From: Pleomorphomonas sp. PLEO
Lineage (GTDB): Bacteria; Pseudomonadota; Alphaproteobacteria; Rhizobiales; Pleomorphomonadaceae
Reading direction: 5' to 3'
Length of the DNA stretch: 64,000 nt
NCBI RefSeq assembly: GCF_041320595.1
Contig: NZ_CP166625.1
Location: 1,061,001-1,125,000 of the forward strand
Below the pieces are notes generated by a model, which saw only the letters and a list, made by a program, of their open reading frames with translations, was not told the origin of the DNA and ran no database searches. The stretch's first letter is position 1. Every line of letters begins with the position of its first letter. A program made the translations under genes and the position numbers. This document shows, one piece after another, positions 1 through 9,323 of the stretch.

Positions 1-2
1 TG

Positions 3-1214
3 GTGACGGCCAAGCGCGACGAGGTGCGGGCGGGGCTCTACCGGTTGATCGAGCCGGTGAAGGGTTCGGTGCTGCGCACGGCGCTGGCGCTTCTCGCCCA
101 TGCCTGGCACGTCGTCGTCATCGTCTATCTTGCCGTGGCCTTCGTGCTCTGGGTGAGCCGGCCGTTCGACGCCGTCGACTACATGGCCTGGGCGACGGTC
201 GAGACGGTCTTGACCATTGCCCTCGGCGGCCTTGTCGACAGCCTGATCTCCAACGCTATTTCCGGCGGTGTCCGCCTCCCGGCCGACGTCAAGAAGACGC
301 TGCCTCTGCTTGAGGCTCGGCTCAACATGATGGTGCCGATGGTCTTCCGCGCCGTGCGCATCGTGCTGGTACTGGTGGTGGTGGCGGTGCTGCTGCAGTG
401 CTGGGGCCTTGTCGATCTCCTTGCCTGGTTCGAGTCCGAAGGCGGTACCGACGCGGTCGGGCGCATTCTGTCGGCGGCGATCATCGTGCTCGCGGCCGGC
501 AGCATTTGGCTCGCCGCGTCAAGCTGGGTGGAATATCGCCTCAACCCGTCGCTCGGCCGCATCACCAATGCCCGTACACGCACGCTTTTGTCATTGTTCC
601 GCAATGCCTTCTCGATCGTGCTGATCATTATCGCCGCCATGCTGACGCTCTCTCAGCTCGGCGTCGACATCGCGCCTCTGGTCGCTGGTGCCGGTGTCGT
701 CGGCTTGGCCGTCGGCTTCGGTTCGCAGAAGCTGGTTCAGGACATCATCACCGGTGCCTTCATCCAGTTCGAGAATGCCATGAACGAGGGCGATGTGGTG
801 ACGGTGGCCGGCCTCACCGGCGTCGTCGATCGACTGACCATTCGGTCGGTCGGCATCCGCGATACCGATGGCGTCTACCACATCATTCCCTTTTCGTCGG
901 TGACCAGCGTATCCAACGCCATGCGTGGCTTTGCCTTCGCCGCCTCGACGGTCAGCGTCGCCTATCCAACCGATCTGGATGAGGCAAAAGCGGCGATGCG
1001 GGAAGCCTTTGACAGGCTTATGGACGGGCCGCGCGGCGCCGTCATCCTGGAGCCACTCGAGATGCAGGGCGTCGTCTCTTTTTCGGCGGCGGGCGTCGCC
1101 CTGAAGGTGCGCATCAAGACGCTTCCGGGCGAGCAATGGGCGACCGGGCGGCTCTACAGTGAGTTGGTCAAGAAGGTTTTTGACGAACGTAGCATCAAGT
1201 TCTCATTTCCCTGA
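3..1214 (+). CDS. MscS-family mechanosensitive ion channel
   Basis: Predicted inner-membrane channel that opens under membrane tension to release solutes during osmotic downshock. The 403-residue product has hydrophobic helices at about residues 24-48, 62-84, 112-140 and 155-172. The signature pore helix lies around residues 215-245 (GAGVVGLAVGFGSQKLVQD), followed by the beta domain (FENAMNEGDVVTV) and a C-terminal alpha/beta region. The glycine/alanine-rich pore helix ending in GFGSQ is the family hallmark. The first codon is a GTG at base 3. The ribosome binding site lies outside the window, so the true start may be upstream. It reads toward the YbhN-like gene 148 bases on. A short GTCGGC-type hairpin at 1222-1240 follows the stop but has no T-run. 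Confidence 0.9.
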   Translation: MTAKRDEVRAGLYRLIEPVKGSVLRTALALLAHAWHVVVIVYLAVAFVLWVSRPFDAVDYMAWATVETVLTIALGGLVDSLISNAISGGVRLPADVKKTLPLLEARLNMMVPMVFRAVRIVLVLVVVAVLLQCWGLVDLLAWFESEGGTDAVGRILSAAIIVLAAGSIWLAASSWVEYRLNPSLGRITNARTRTLLSLFRNAFSIVLIIIAAMLTLSQLGVDIAPLVAGAGVVGLAVGFGSQKLVQDIITGAFIQFENAMNEGDVVTVAGLTGVVDRLTIRSVGIRDTDGVYHIIPFSSVTSVSNAMRGFAFAASTVSVAYPTDLDEAKAAMREAFDRLMDGPRGAVILEPLEMQGVVSFSAAGVALKVRIKTLPGEQWATGRLYSELVKKVFDERSIKFSFP

Positions 1215-1362
1215 TAGGCAGGCCGACATCGTAAGTCGGCAAGGCTATGGTTACGGTCTTGCCGAAAAGGCATTTGCGTTTGAGGGCCGGCGTTCTAAAT
1301 GAAGGACCAGAGGCCGGGGCCGCGCCCCCGGGAGCTGCCTTCCCGGATGGAGACGACAGGAT

Positions 1363-2367
1363 TTGAGCGATCCCACCGATGATGACACCAGCGCGGAAGC
1401 GTCGCCGGGGCGTATTGCGCGCGTGCTGAAGTGGGCCGGCCCGGTTGTTGCCGTGGTGCTGATTGCCGGCGCGGTCTGGGTGCTGTGGGACATGGCGACC
1501 AAGATATCGTTCGCCGACATCCGCACCGCAGCTCTGGCGCTGCCGGTTCACCGCTTTGTGCTGGCCTTCGTTTTCACTTTGTGTGGGCTAGCAGCTCTCG
1601 CCACCTACGATCTTCTGGCGCTCCATGCGCTCAACTACACCAGCTCGATCAGCCTGACGCGGGCGGTGTTCGGCGGCCTCATCGCCAATGTGTTCGCCAA
1701 CACGCTCGGCTTTCCGCTCCTGTCGGGCGGTGGTGCCCGCTACCGCATCTATTCCATGGTCGGCGTCAGTTTTTCGGTGGTCGCCCGGCTGATCGTCATG
1801 AGCTGGCTGACCATGTGGTCGGGTATTCTGTTCGTGCTTGGGCTCGCCCTGACACTGGAGCCGACGACGCAATATCCCGTTTTTCCCCACCACTACATCG
1901 ATCGGTCGGTCGGCCTGATCATTCTGGTGGCGTTGACCGGATTCATCGTCTGGCTGGCGAAGAAACGCCGGGCAATCCGCGTCAGTGGCATGGTGGTCCG
2001 CATGCCCAGGGCAAAGCCCGCCTTCCTGATGGTATTGGCTGGTGCCGTTGATCTCATGGCGGCCTGCGGCACGCTTTATGTCCTGCTGCCGCCCGACGCG
2101 GTTCCGGACGCGGCTCGTTATCTCGTTACCTACTCGCTGGCTTTCCTGGCTGGCATGGCGGCCAATACGCCCGGCGGAGTCGGCGTGTTCGAGGCGACGG
2201 TGGTCACCGGACTCGATATCGGTCATCGTCCGGATGTTGCCGCCGCGCTGATCCTGTTTCGCCTCATCTATTTCGTGGTGCCGCTCATCTTCGCTCTTGT
2301 GCTGCTCGCCTTCTTCGAAGGGCGCCACCGGTTCGCCGTGCGGCGGGCGCGGCGCGAAGAAGTGTGA
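1363..2367 (+). CDS. YbhN/UPF0104-like (lysylphosphatidylglycerol synthase TM region) membrane protein
   Basis: Polytopic inner-membrane protein of 334 residues, resembling the N-terminal flippase-like half of MprF-type enzymes (UPF0104/YbhN family). No aminoacyl-transferase domain follows, so lipid lysylation is not implied. Visible are about eight hydrophobic segments (for example residues 22-45, 62-86, 98-120, 140-165), the loop FANTLGFPLLSGGGARYRIY, and the late motif AANTPGGVGVFEATVVTG, which matches the conserved NxPGGxGxxE of the family. Translation appears to begin at a TTG, with GGAG about ten bases upstream. No AUG alternative gives a complete first helix. The substrate is unknown. 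Whether it is co-transcribed with the MscS gene is unclear. Confidence 0.8.
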   Translation: MSDPTDDDTSAEASPGRIARVLKWAGPVVAVVLIAGAVWVLWDMATKISFADIRTAALALPVHRFVLAFVFTLCGLAALATYDLLALHALNYTSSISLTRAVFGGLIANVFANTLGFPLLSGGGARYRIYSMVGVSFSVVARLIVMSWLTMWSGILFVLGLALTLEPTTQYPVFPHHYIDRSVGLIILVALTGFIVWLAKKRRAIRVSGMVVRMPRAKPAFLMVLAGAVDLMAACGTLYVLLPPDAVPDAARYLVTYSLAFLAGMAANTPGGVGVFEATVVTGLDIGHRPDVAAALILFRLIYFVVPLIFALVLLAFFEGRHRFAVRRARREEV

Positions 2368-2406
2368 ATGAGCCACGGTTGGCGGGGCAACAGAACCGCT
2401 TGGCTC

Positions 2407-2435
2407 CGCGGAAGGCTTGTTCCGCGCCTCTTTCT
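2407..2435 (+). terminator. weak intrinsic terminator after the YbhN-like gene
   Basis: A 7-bp perfect stem (CGCGGAA / TTCCGCG, 2407-2413 and 2420-2426) with a 6-base loop is followed by a pyrimidine run CCTCTTT. It lies between the YbhN-like stop and the MFS start. The short stem and interrupted T-run make this only a moderate candidate. Confidence 0.35.
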
Positions 2436-2488
2436 AGATCACAAGTCGCCGTTCGTTGGCCCCCAACCGCGCCCGCCCGAGTGACTTC

Positions 2489-3709
2489 ATGAGCCATCAA
2501 CCCTCGACGAACGCCTTCGCCCACCGGCCCTATCTCCTTTACTGGCTGGCCCGCCTGTTCGCCACGTTCGCCATTCAGATCGTGGTGGTCGCCGTCGGCT
2601 GGAAGGTTTACGACCTGACCCACGACCCCATGGCGCTCGGTTACGTCGGGCTGATGCAGTTCCTGCCGGCTTTCCTCCTGGTTCTGATCACCGGCGCGGT
2701 GGCTGATCGCGTGTCGCGACGCCTCATCATCGTTGTCTGTTTCGGGGTCGAGGCGGCGGCGGCCATCTGGCTGTTCACGCTGTCATGGACGGCATCGCCG
2801 ACTGTCACGCCGATCTACCTCATCCTGTTGGTGATGGGCGTCGCCCGTGCCTTCATGGGACCGGCCATGCAGTCGGTGGTTCCGAATCTGGTGCCCCGCG
2901 CAGCCCTCGCCAACGCTATCGGCTGGGTGTCGTCGTCCTGGCAAGTGGCGGCGATCGGCGGGCCGGTGGCCGGTGGCCTGCTCTACGGGATTTCCGAACT
3001 CGCCGCCTTCGGCACGGCGGTGGTGTTGCTGGCCGCCGCCGTCAGCCTGATGCTGGCGCTGCCGCCGATCACCGTGGCCCAGCAGGCCAAGGAACCGGCT
3101 TGGCAAGCGGTGTCGGCCGGTTTCCGCTACGTCTTTTCCAACCGCATCGTACTCGGCGCCATTTCGCTCGACCTGTTCGCCGTGCTGCTCGGTGGCGCGG
3201 TGGCGCTGATGCCGGTCTACGCCTCCGACATCCTGGTACTCGGCCCGGCCGGTCTCGGCATGATGCGCGCGGCGCCCGGGATCGGCGCCATCCTGGTGGC
3301 CGCCTTCCTGGCGCGCTTCCCGATCCGGGCGATGGCCGGCGTTAAAATGTTCCTGGGTGTCGCGGTGTTCGGCCTGGCGACCGTAGTGTTCGGCGTCTCG
3401 ATGACGCCGTGGCTCTCGATCCTCTGCCTCGGGCTGATGGGCGCGGGCGATATGATCTCGGTCTATGTGCGCGAGACGCTGATCCAGCTTGCCACCCCCG
3501 ACGAACTGCGCGGTCGTGTCTCGGCCGTCAACATGGTGTTCGTCGGTGCCTCCAATGAGCTTGGCGAGTTTCGCGCTGGCAGCATGGCGGCGTTGATCGG
3601 CACCGTCCCCGCCGTGGTGTTCGGCGGTGTCGGCACGCTCGCCGTCGCCGGCCTGTGGTCGGTGATCTTTCCCGATCTGCGTCGTACCGAAAAGCTCGAC
3701 GGTAGCTGA
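2489..3709 (+). CDS. MFS transporter (EntS-like, MFS_3 exporter group)
   Basis: Major facilitator superfamily permease of 406 residues with twelve predicted helices, likely a proton-driven exporter in the inner membrane. It opens FAHRPYLLYWLARLFATFA. The loop between helices 2 and 3 carries GAVADRVSRR, the MFS motif A region. The arrangement is most like the enterobactin-exporter/TMEffector group. The substrate cannot be read from sequence, and no siderophore genes are nearby. I prefer the ATG at 2489 (MSHQPSTN) over a TTG 33 bases upstream, because the extra residues are not family-like. It is followed after 35 bases by a convergent chemoreceptor gene. Confidence 0.85.
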   Translation: MSHQPSTNAFAHRPYLLYWLARLFATFAIQIVVVAVGWKVYDLTHDPMALGYVGLMQFLPAFLLVLITGAVADRVSRRLIIVVCFGVEAAAAIWLFTLSWTASPTVTPIYLILLVMGVARAFMGPAMQSVVPNLVPRAALANAIGWVSSSWQVAAIGGPVAGGLLYGISELAAFGTAVVLLAAAVSLMLALPPITVAQQAKEPAWQAVSAGFRYVFSNRIVLGAISLDLFAVLLGGAVALMPVYASDILVLGPAGLGMMRAAPGIGAILVAAFLARFPIRAMAGVKMFLGVAVFGLATVVFGVSMTPWLSILCLGLMGAGDMISVYVRETLIQLATPDELRGRVSAVNMVFVGASNELGEFRAGSMAALIGTVPAVVFGGVGTLAVAGLWSVIFPDLRRTEKLDGS

Positions 3710-3744
3710 ATGGGAACGTCCGCCTGAGAGGGGCGCCGCCTCCT

Positions 3745-5805
3745 TCAGGCGGTGGCAACTGCCTTCAGGAAGCGTTCGATCTCACCGGCAAGCTCGTCCT
3801 TTACCGTGTCAACGGTGGCCGCTGCTTCCAGCACGCGATTTGCCGCGGTGCGCGTCTCGCCGACGGCCGCGGTGAGGTCGTCGACATTGTCGGCGACCGT
3901 CCTGGTCTCGTGCGATGCCGCCTCAACGCTCGAGCCGATCTCGGAGGTGGCGGCGCCTTGCTCCTCCACGGCAGCGGCCATGGTCGCGGCGTGGGTGTTG
4001 ACGTTTTCCATGGTGCTGGCGATGCGCGCGATGACCCCAACAGCCTCGTCGGTGGCCTGCTGGATGGCCGCGATCTGGTGGGAAATCTCCTCGGTGGCCT
4101 TGGCCGTCTGACCGGCGAGGTTCTTCACCTCGCTCGCCACCACGGCGAAACCTTTGCCGGCCTCACCGGCGCGGGCGGCTTCGATGGTGGCGTTGAGAGC
4201 CAGCAAGTTGGTCTGGTCGGCGACAGCCTGGATCAGCGTCACCACTTCACCAATCTTGGCTGCGGCCTTGGCGAGTTCGCCGACTTTTTCGTGGCTGACG
4301 CGCGCGCCTTCCGTGGCCGAGCCGATGATCGCCGAGGTGCGAGCAACCTGAGCCGATATCTCGCCAATGGACGCGGCCAGTTCCTCAGCGGCGGAAGCGA
4401 CGGTCTGGACGTTGCCGGAAGCGCGACCGGCGGCGGCGTGGGCGACGCCTGCCCGCTCCGTGGTGCGGCCCGCCGAGGTCGCCATCTCGCGCGCGATCGT
4501 GTCGAGGTCGCGACTGGCGGTGGAAACGCGGCCGATAACGGCCGTCGCTTCCTCGCGGAAGCCAGCGACCAGCTTGTCGATTTCCACCTGTCGCGCGTCG
4601 CGGCGGGCGGCCTCCACGGCCTGGTTGCCTTCCAGTTCGCGGCGGGCGACGGTGTGATCGCGGAAAATATTGATGGCACGGGCCATGGCGCCGATCTCGT
4701 CGGCGCGGTCTGCACCCTCGACGGCGACGGACGTATCGCCGGCCGCGAGCGCCTCCATGCGGCGTGCCATGCCGCCGATCGGCTTTGCCAGTGTGTGGGC
4801 GAGATAGCCGACGCAGCCAAGACCAATCAGCAGAGCGACGATCGAGGCGCCGACCATGGCCAGGGCGGTCGTCCGGGCATCGGCGGCCAAGGTCGCTTCC
4901 GGCACGGTCATCACCAGCGTCCAAGTCTCCTTCACCCCTGCAAAAGCCACCTTGGCAGTGGTCAGGTAGGTCGGGACACCATCGACGTCGACAACGCCGC
5001 TGCCACCGGCCGTCATGGCAAGAGCGGCCTTGGCGACGCCGTCCTCGGCGGTCTTGCCGATCAGGGATGCATCGGGATTGGCGACCCAGAGGTTATCCGT
5101 GCCGATCAGCCGGACGGAACCGGTGTCGAATGGCTTCAGAGACGAGACGAAGGCCGACACCTTGGTGAGCGGCAGGTCGGCGGTGGTGATGCCGATGGGT
5201 TTGCCGGCCCGGTGCAGCACCAGCGACAACGCCGACATCAGCGTGTCCTTGCCGTCGATCGGATAGATGTAGGGGGCGGTGATGAGATCGCGATTCTCGC
5301 GCAAAGGAAGATCGTACCAGCCCTCGGTTCCGGCCTCTTTGGTCATCACCAGCTTCTCGACGGCGATCGAGCCATCGGCCCGGTGATAGAAATAGGGAAC
5401 GAAACGGCCCGTGGCGTCGGAATAGGCGTGGGTCTTGAAATCGGCGTCCTGGCTATCGAGGGCGTTGGGTTCGAAGGCCAGCGTTGTCCCCAACAGTTCC
5501 GGATGGGCGGAGACGACGGAGGTCACCAGCCGTCCCAGGCCGTCTCGGTCGGCTTTGCCGTCAGCAATCAAGCCTTCCACGGCGCGGGCAATGGTCGTCC
5601 CAACCGTGTAGGCATCCTCGACTTTGCTGCGAATGTCGAGCGAATAGCCGGTCATCAGGTCTGAGGCGCGGCGCTCGGCATTCGCGTATTCTGTCTTCAT
5701 GGACATGATTGCGGCAAGCGCGGTGAGGGTGCCGAGGGCCAATGCCAACAGCAGGCCAATGCCGGCGATGAGCTTGGTGCGGAGGGGCAGATTGCGGAGG
5801 CGCAT
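3745..5805 (-). CDS. methyl-accepting chemotaxis protein with dCache-type sensor
   Basis: Transmembrane chemoreceptor of 686 residues that would control CheA kinase and flagellar rotation. Order: TM1 (about residues 11-33), a large periplasmic dCache-type domain (about 35-310, with [20 protein letters not shown] and [14 protein letters not shown] strings typical of dCache_1), TM2 (about 313-337), HAMP (about 338-392), then a long signalling coiled coil. The kinase-control tip is recognisable as the run ending [19 protein letters not shown]. Methylation helices are rich in A, T and E. There is no C-terminal CheR-binding pentapeptide (it ends FLKAVATA). The ligand is unknown. A second receptor with a different sensor lies at 30.2-32.2 kb. 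No che genes are adjacent. Confidence 0.93.
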   Translation of the reverse strand: MRLRNLPLRTKLIAGIGLLLALALGTLTALAAIMSMKTEYANAERRASDLMTGYSLDIRSKVEDAYTVGTTIARAVEGLIADGKADRDGLGRLVTSVVSAHPELLGTTLAFEPNALDSQDADFKTHAYSDATGRFVPYFYHRADGSIAVEKLVMTKEAGTEGWYDLPLRENRDLITAPYIYPIDGKDTLMSALSLVLHRAGKPIGITTADLPLTKVSAFVSSLKPFDTGSVRLIGTDNLWVANPDASLIGKTAEDGVAKAALAMTAGGSGVVDVDGVPTYLTTAKVAFAGVKETWTLVMTVPEATLAADARTTALAMVGASIVALLIGLGCVGYLAHTLAKPIGGMARRMEALAAGDTSVAVEGADRADEIGAMARAINIFRDHTVARRELEGNQAVEAARRDARQVEIDKLVAGFREEATAVIGRVSTASRDLDTIAREMATSAGRTTERAGVAHAAAGRASGNVQTVASAAEELAASIGEISAQVARTSAIIGSATEGARVSHEKVGELAKAAAKIGEVVTLIQAVADQTNLLALNATIEAARAGEAGKGFAVVASEVKNLAGQTAKATEEISHQIAAIQQATDEAVGVIARIASTMENVNTHAATMAAAVEEQGAATSEIGSSVEAASHETRTVADNVDDLTAAVGETRTAANRVLEAAATVDTVKDELAGEIERFLKAVATA

Positions 5806-6116
5806 ATCAGTCTCGCTATACTAGTGATGACGAGGCATGCTGGGCCGGCAGAGGTTAACCGCATGTGACATTTGGAGCCTGCAGGTTCTATCCATGTAAA
5901 AAATGTATATGTGAAGGGAATTCCAGCCTGATCCTCGCCGGTGGCCACGCTGCAAGGATGGATATTTACGGAACATCTATCCGCAAAGTTACATATTCCG
6001 CCAACCAACGGCTGTATGAGAACTAGGGATTGCGGCGAGTGGCGTTGCGCCGCAAATGTCGTTTGCTTGGATTGCCGCCGTCGGATACGGCAAGGCGGGT
6101 TTCAAGGGAGTTTGTG
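5806..6116. other. intergenic stretch, no gene recognised
   Basis: A 311-base divergent region between the chemoreceptor (minus) and the ROK kinase (plus). It is less GC-rich than its neighbours and contains an imperfect palindrome around 5960-5985 (GGATATTT...ATCTATCC). It must hold both promoters, but I see no convincing -35/-10 pair and no open frame with coding character. The ROK ribosome binding site AAGGGAG sits at 6103-6109. Confidence 0.5.
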
Positions 6117-7061
6117 ATGTATATCGGGATCGACTGGGGCGGCACGAAGATGGAAGTGGTGGGGCTCGATGCCCTAGGCGTCGAGCTTTGCCGCCATCGC
6201 ATACCGACGCCGCGCGAGGACTATGACGCCTCGATCCGGGCGGTCCTGGAACTGGTGGACCATGTCGAGACGGCGACCGGCGAGAGCGGCAGTGTCGGCA
6301 TTGGCCTGCCCGGCAGCCCCAACCCGCTGACCGGCCTCATCCGCAACTCCAACGCCTTCTGGCTGAACGGCAAGCCGCTCGGCCGCGACCTTGAGGCCGC
6401 CCTCGGTCGGCCGGTCCGGCTCGCCAACGACGGCAACTGCCTCGCCGTCTCCGAGGCGGTCGATGGCGCCGGCGCCGGTCTCGACGTGGTGGTCGGCATC
6501 ATCCTCGGCACCGGCCATGGCGGCGGCATCGCGCTCAAGGGCAAGAGCCACGCCGGTTTCCAGGGGCTTGCCGGGGAGATCGGCCATTATTCGCTGCCCT
6601 GGCCGAAGGAGGGCGAGTACCCCGGCCCCAGGTGCTGGTGCGGCCGGCATGGCTGCCTGGAGATGTTCTGCTCGGGCACTGGCTTCGAGCTCGACTACCG
6701 GACGACGACCGGCGTTTCCCGCAAGGCGTCGGAGGTGATCGACCTCAAGCGGTCCGGCGATCCGGTAGCCTCGACGGTCTATGGCCGCTACGTCGATCGG
6801 CTCGCCCGGTCGCTGGCCTTGATCATCGACCTCGTCGACCCCGACGTCTTCGTGCTGGGCGGCGGCATGAGCAATGTCGACGAGCTCTACACCGACGTGC
6901 CGATGCTCCTGTCGACGCGCACCAATCTTTGGGACGGTGAAGCGGCCGGATCGGGCGATGGCCGGCTGGTATTCTCCGACTCCGTGGCGACGCCAATCCG
7001 CAAGGCCAAACACGGCGACAGCTCCGGCGTCCGGGGCGCGGCCTTCCTCTGGAAAGAGTGA
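6117..7061 (+). CDS. ROK-family sugar kinase (fructokinase/Mak-like)
   Basis: Cytoplasmic ATP-dependent hexose kinase of 314 residues. The N-terminal phosphate loop reads IGIDWGGTKMEVV (residues 3-15). The catalytic aspartate is D105 in NDGNC. The second nucleotide loop is GTGHGGGIAL. The ROK zinc site is complete: H157 followed by C173, C175 and C180 in CWCGRHGCLE. This layout matches fructokinase/Mak and NagK-like ROK enzymes rather than ROK repressors, because there is no N-terminal helix-turn-helix. The ATG at 6117 follows AAGGGAG by seven bases. An upstream in-frame ATG at 6030 would add 29 non-family residues. It converges on a Gfo/Idh oxidoreductase gene. Fructose is the likeliest substrate, by inference. 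Confidence 0.88.
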   Translation: MYIGIDWGGTKMEVVGLDALGVELCRHRIPTPREDYDASIRAVLELVDHVETATGESGSVGIGLPGSPNPLTGLIRNSNAFWLNGKPLGRDLEAALGRPVRLANDGNCLAVSEAVDGAGAGLDVVVGIILGTGHGGGIALKGKSHAGFQGLAGEIGHYSLPWPKEGEYPGPRCWCGRHGCLEMFCSGTGFELDYRTTTGVSRKASEVIDLKRSGDPVASTVYGRYVDRLARSLALIIDLVDPDVFVLGGGMSNVDELYTDVPMLLSTRTNLWDGEAAGSGDGRLVFSDSVATPIRKAKHGDSSGVRGAAFLWKE

Positions 7062-7077
7062 GCTGCTGGGGAGCGAT

Positions 7078-7101
7078 GGGCGGCGGTTTTCCCCGCCGCC
7101 C
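7078..7101. terminator. bidirectional-type hairpin between ROK kinase and Gfo/Idh genes
   Basis: A perfect 9-bp stem, GGGCGGCGG (7078-7086) and CCGCCGCCC (7093-7101), with loop TTTTCC lies in the 48-base gap between two convergent stop codons. There is no clear T-run on either side, so efficiency as an intrinsic terminator is uncertain. Confidence 0.45.
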
Positions 7102-7109
7102 TCAGGAAG

Positions 7110-8117
7110 TCAGAGGTCTGTCCAGCGACCGCTTTTCGTCGACTCGACGATGGCATCGAGGATTTTCATCATCTTGATCGCGTCGTGCTGGTCATAGGGC
7201 AGGGGCTCGACCCCACGGATCGCCTTGGCGAAGGCTTCGCCCTCAAGGCCATACTGATCGCAGGCGGGCAGGCGGATCTCCTCGATCTCGGCGTCGCCGA
7301 GCGCGTTGCCGCGATCGAGACGAATGACGGTCTCGCCCATTGCCGGAGCATTGAAGGGAATCAGAACCTCGATGCGGCCGGTGGAGCCGACGATGTTGAC
7401 GCGCTGATGCGGTACCGTCTGGGTGCCGACGGTGAACGTCAGGTGCCGCCCCGCGCCGAAATCGAGGATCGCTGACGTCAGGACATCGGTGCCAAATTTG
7501 GGGTCGAGGTCGATCAGGCCAATGACCCGCTTCGGTTCGGCATCGAACACGAAACGACCGGTGACGATGGGATAGACGCCAATGTCCCACAGGCCGCCGC
7601 CGCCGTTTTCCGGCTTGTTGCGGATGTTGGCGGGATCGTCGAGGAAGTAGGAGAAGAAGGCCTGCGCGGCCGCGACCTTGCCAATTGTGCCGGCCCGGAC
7701 CAACTCACGCGCCTTGAGCCACTGCGGATGATGGCGGACCATGAAGGCTTCGAGATAGACGATACCTTGGGGCAGGGCGGCAAGCCGCTCGGCATCCTTG
7801 GCATTCATCGCCGCCGGCTTTTCGCTGAGCACGTGCTTGCCGGCACGGGCGGCGGCGAGCGCCAGGTCGACGTGGCTGTCGTTCGGCGTCGGGATGTAGA
7901 CCGCCTCGATGGTCGGGTCGGCGAACAGCGCCTCGTAGGAGCCGTGGGCGAGCGGAATGCCGAGGGCGGCGGCGGCCGTCTTCGCCGTGTCGATGTTGCG
8001 CGAGGCAATGGCCGCCACCTCCAGCCAAGGCGTGGTGCGGAAACCGGGGATCACCTTCTCACGGGCGATCCTGGCGGTGGAAACGACGCCGATACGGACC
8101 GGCTTGAGCGTGGACAT
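7110..8117 (-). CDS. Gfo/Idh/MocA family NAD(P)-dependent oxidoreductase
   Basis: Cytoplasmic dehydrogenase of 335 residues acting on a sugar, inositol or related polyol. The N-terminal Rossmann region is IGVVSTARIAREKVIPGF (the usual GxGxxG is replaced by VVSTARIA, common in this family). The hallmark EKP is at residues 99-101 in HVLSEKPAAM. The C-terminal beta-sheet domain follows. Its closest style is the trans-1,2-dihydrobenzenediol/xylose dehydrogenase-like subgroup, on the basis of LEAFMVRHHPQW. It starts 60 bases after the nifV stop with a strong AGGAGG-type site, so it could be read through from the nif operon, but no nitrogen-fixation role is known for this family. The substrate is unknown. 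Confidence 0.85.
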   Translation of the reverse strand: MSTLKPVRIGVVSTARIAREKVIPGFRTTPWLEVAAIASRNIDTAKTAAAALGIPLAHGSYEALFADPTIEAVYIPTPNDSHVDLALAAARAGKHVLSEKPAAMNAKDAERLAALPQGIVYLEAFMVRHHPQWLKARELVRAGTIGKVAAAQAFFSYFLDDPANIRNKPENGGGGLWDIGVYPIVTGRFVFDAEPKRVIGLIDLDPKFGTDVLTSAILDFGAGRHLTFTVGTQTVPHQRVNIVGSTGRIEVLIPFNAPAMGETVIRLDRGNALGDAEIEEIRLPACDQYGLEGEAFAKAIRGVEPLPYDQHDAIKMMKILDAIVESTKSGRWTDL

Positions 8118-8177
8118 ATGCGCCTCCCTCCTGTTTTGTATGATTTTATAAGGGAGGGGTCGGAGGAAGGAAAGCGG

Positions 8178-9323
8178 TCAGCCGCCGTTCTTTGCCGATC
8201 CGCTGGAAGAGGCCAGATCGGCGTGAAGGCGGGCAAGTTCGCCGTTGGTCAGCGCGCGCTTCTGCTCGGTGGCAACCCGCCGGACCGCTTCGACAAGCGG
8301 CGCGGCAAGGCGAGGGTCCAGGGCGACGCCGCGACTCGCAAGAACGTGGGCGAGGGCCTGAGCGCCGGAATGTTTGCCGACCACGACGGAATGGTGGCGC
8401 CCAAACAGCCGGGGGTCGAGGCCCTGGTAGGTCTCGGCTTCCTTGAGGAGGCCGGCGACGTGCAGGCCGCTTTCGTGGGCGAAGACGTCGCGGCCGACGA
8501 CGGCCTTGCCAGGCGGCACGGCGCGGCCAGCCGCTACGGCGACGACCTCCGCGAGCGGTTTCAGCGATGGCAGATCGATGCCGGTCGACAGGCCGTCGAG
8601 GCGGAGAAGGGCAACGGCCACTTCCTCCAGCGCCGCGTTGCCGGCCCGCTCGCCGAGACCGAGCACGGTGACGGAGGCTTCGGCGCAGCCGGCGCGCAGG
8701 GCGGCCAGCGTGTTGGCGGTGGCAAGACCGAGATCGTCGTGGCCATGGAACTCCAGGGCCAGTGAGGTGTGAGGCCGCAGCTCCGCCACCAGCTTCGCCG
8801 TCGATAGCGGATCGAGCACGCCGACGGTGTCGGCGAGCCGCAGGCGCCAGCCGCCGGCCTGTTCCACCGCCTCGGCCATGGCGGCGAGATGGCCTGGGTC
8901 GGCGCGCGAGGCGTCCTCGGCGCCGACCGACACCGAAAAACCGAGGTCGAGCGCCATCGGCACGAAGCGAGCGACGCGCAAAAGGGCCTCGTGCCGGTCG
9001 ATACCGAGCTTGGCTGCGAGTTGGAGATCGGAGGCGGGGATGGAGAGATTGATGGCCGGGGCGCCGCTCCGGACGGCGGCGGCAACGTCTTCGCCACGCA
9101 TGCGGCACCAGACGGCGATGCGCGCCGGCAGGGCCAAGCCGACGATGGCGGCAATGGTGTCGATCTCTTCCTCGCCCATGGCCGGTGTGCCGGCCTCGAT
9201 CTCGGCAACGCCGGCGGCGGCCAACGCTTCGGCAATGGCGAGTTTTTCGGTGCGTGTGAAGGCGACGCCGGGTGCCTGTTCGCCATCGCGCAGCGTGGTG
9301 TCGTTGAGGCGAGCGTCGGTCAT
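8178..9323 (-). CDS. nifV: homocitrate synthase NifV
   Basis: Condenses acetyl-CoA with 2-oxoglutarate to give R-homocitrate, the organic ligand of FeMo-co. The 381-residue protein begins [20 protein letters not shown], the DTTLRDGEQ signature of the isopropylmalate/homocitrate synthase TIM barrel. The metal-binding HGHDDLGLA motif and the [13 protein letters not shown] motif follow. Length and the lack of a regulatory LeuA dimer domain fit NifV rather than LeuA. The ATG at 9323 overlaps the nifS stop (ATGA), which implies translational coupling and decides the start against longer upstream readings. nifV is typical of diazotrophs that fix nitrogen outside a plant host. Confidence 0.93.
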   Translation of the reverse strand: MTDARLNDTTLRDGEQAPGVAFTRTEKLAIAEALAAAGVAEIEAGTPAMGEEEIDTIAAIVGLALPARIAVWCRMRGEDVAAAVRSGAPAINLSIPASDLQLAAKLGIDRHEALLRVARFVPMALDLGFSVSVGAEDASRADPGHLAAMAEAVEQAGGWRLRLADTVGVLDPLSTAKLVAELRPHTSLALEFHGHDDLGLATANTLAALRAGCAEASVTVLGLGERAGNAALEEVAVALLRLDGLSTGIDLPSLKPLAEVVAVAAGRAVPPGKAVVGRDVFAHESGLHVAGLLKEAETYQGLDPRLFGRHHSVVVGKHSGAQALAHVLASRGVALDPRLAAPLVEAVRRVATEQKRALTNGELARLHADLASSSGSAKNGG

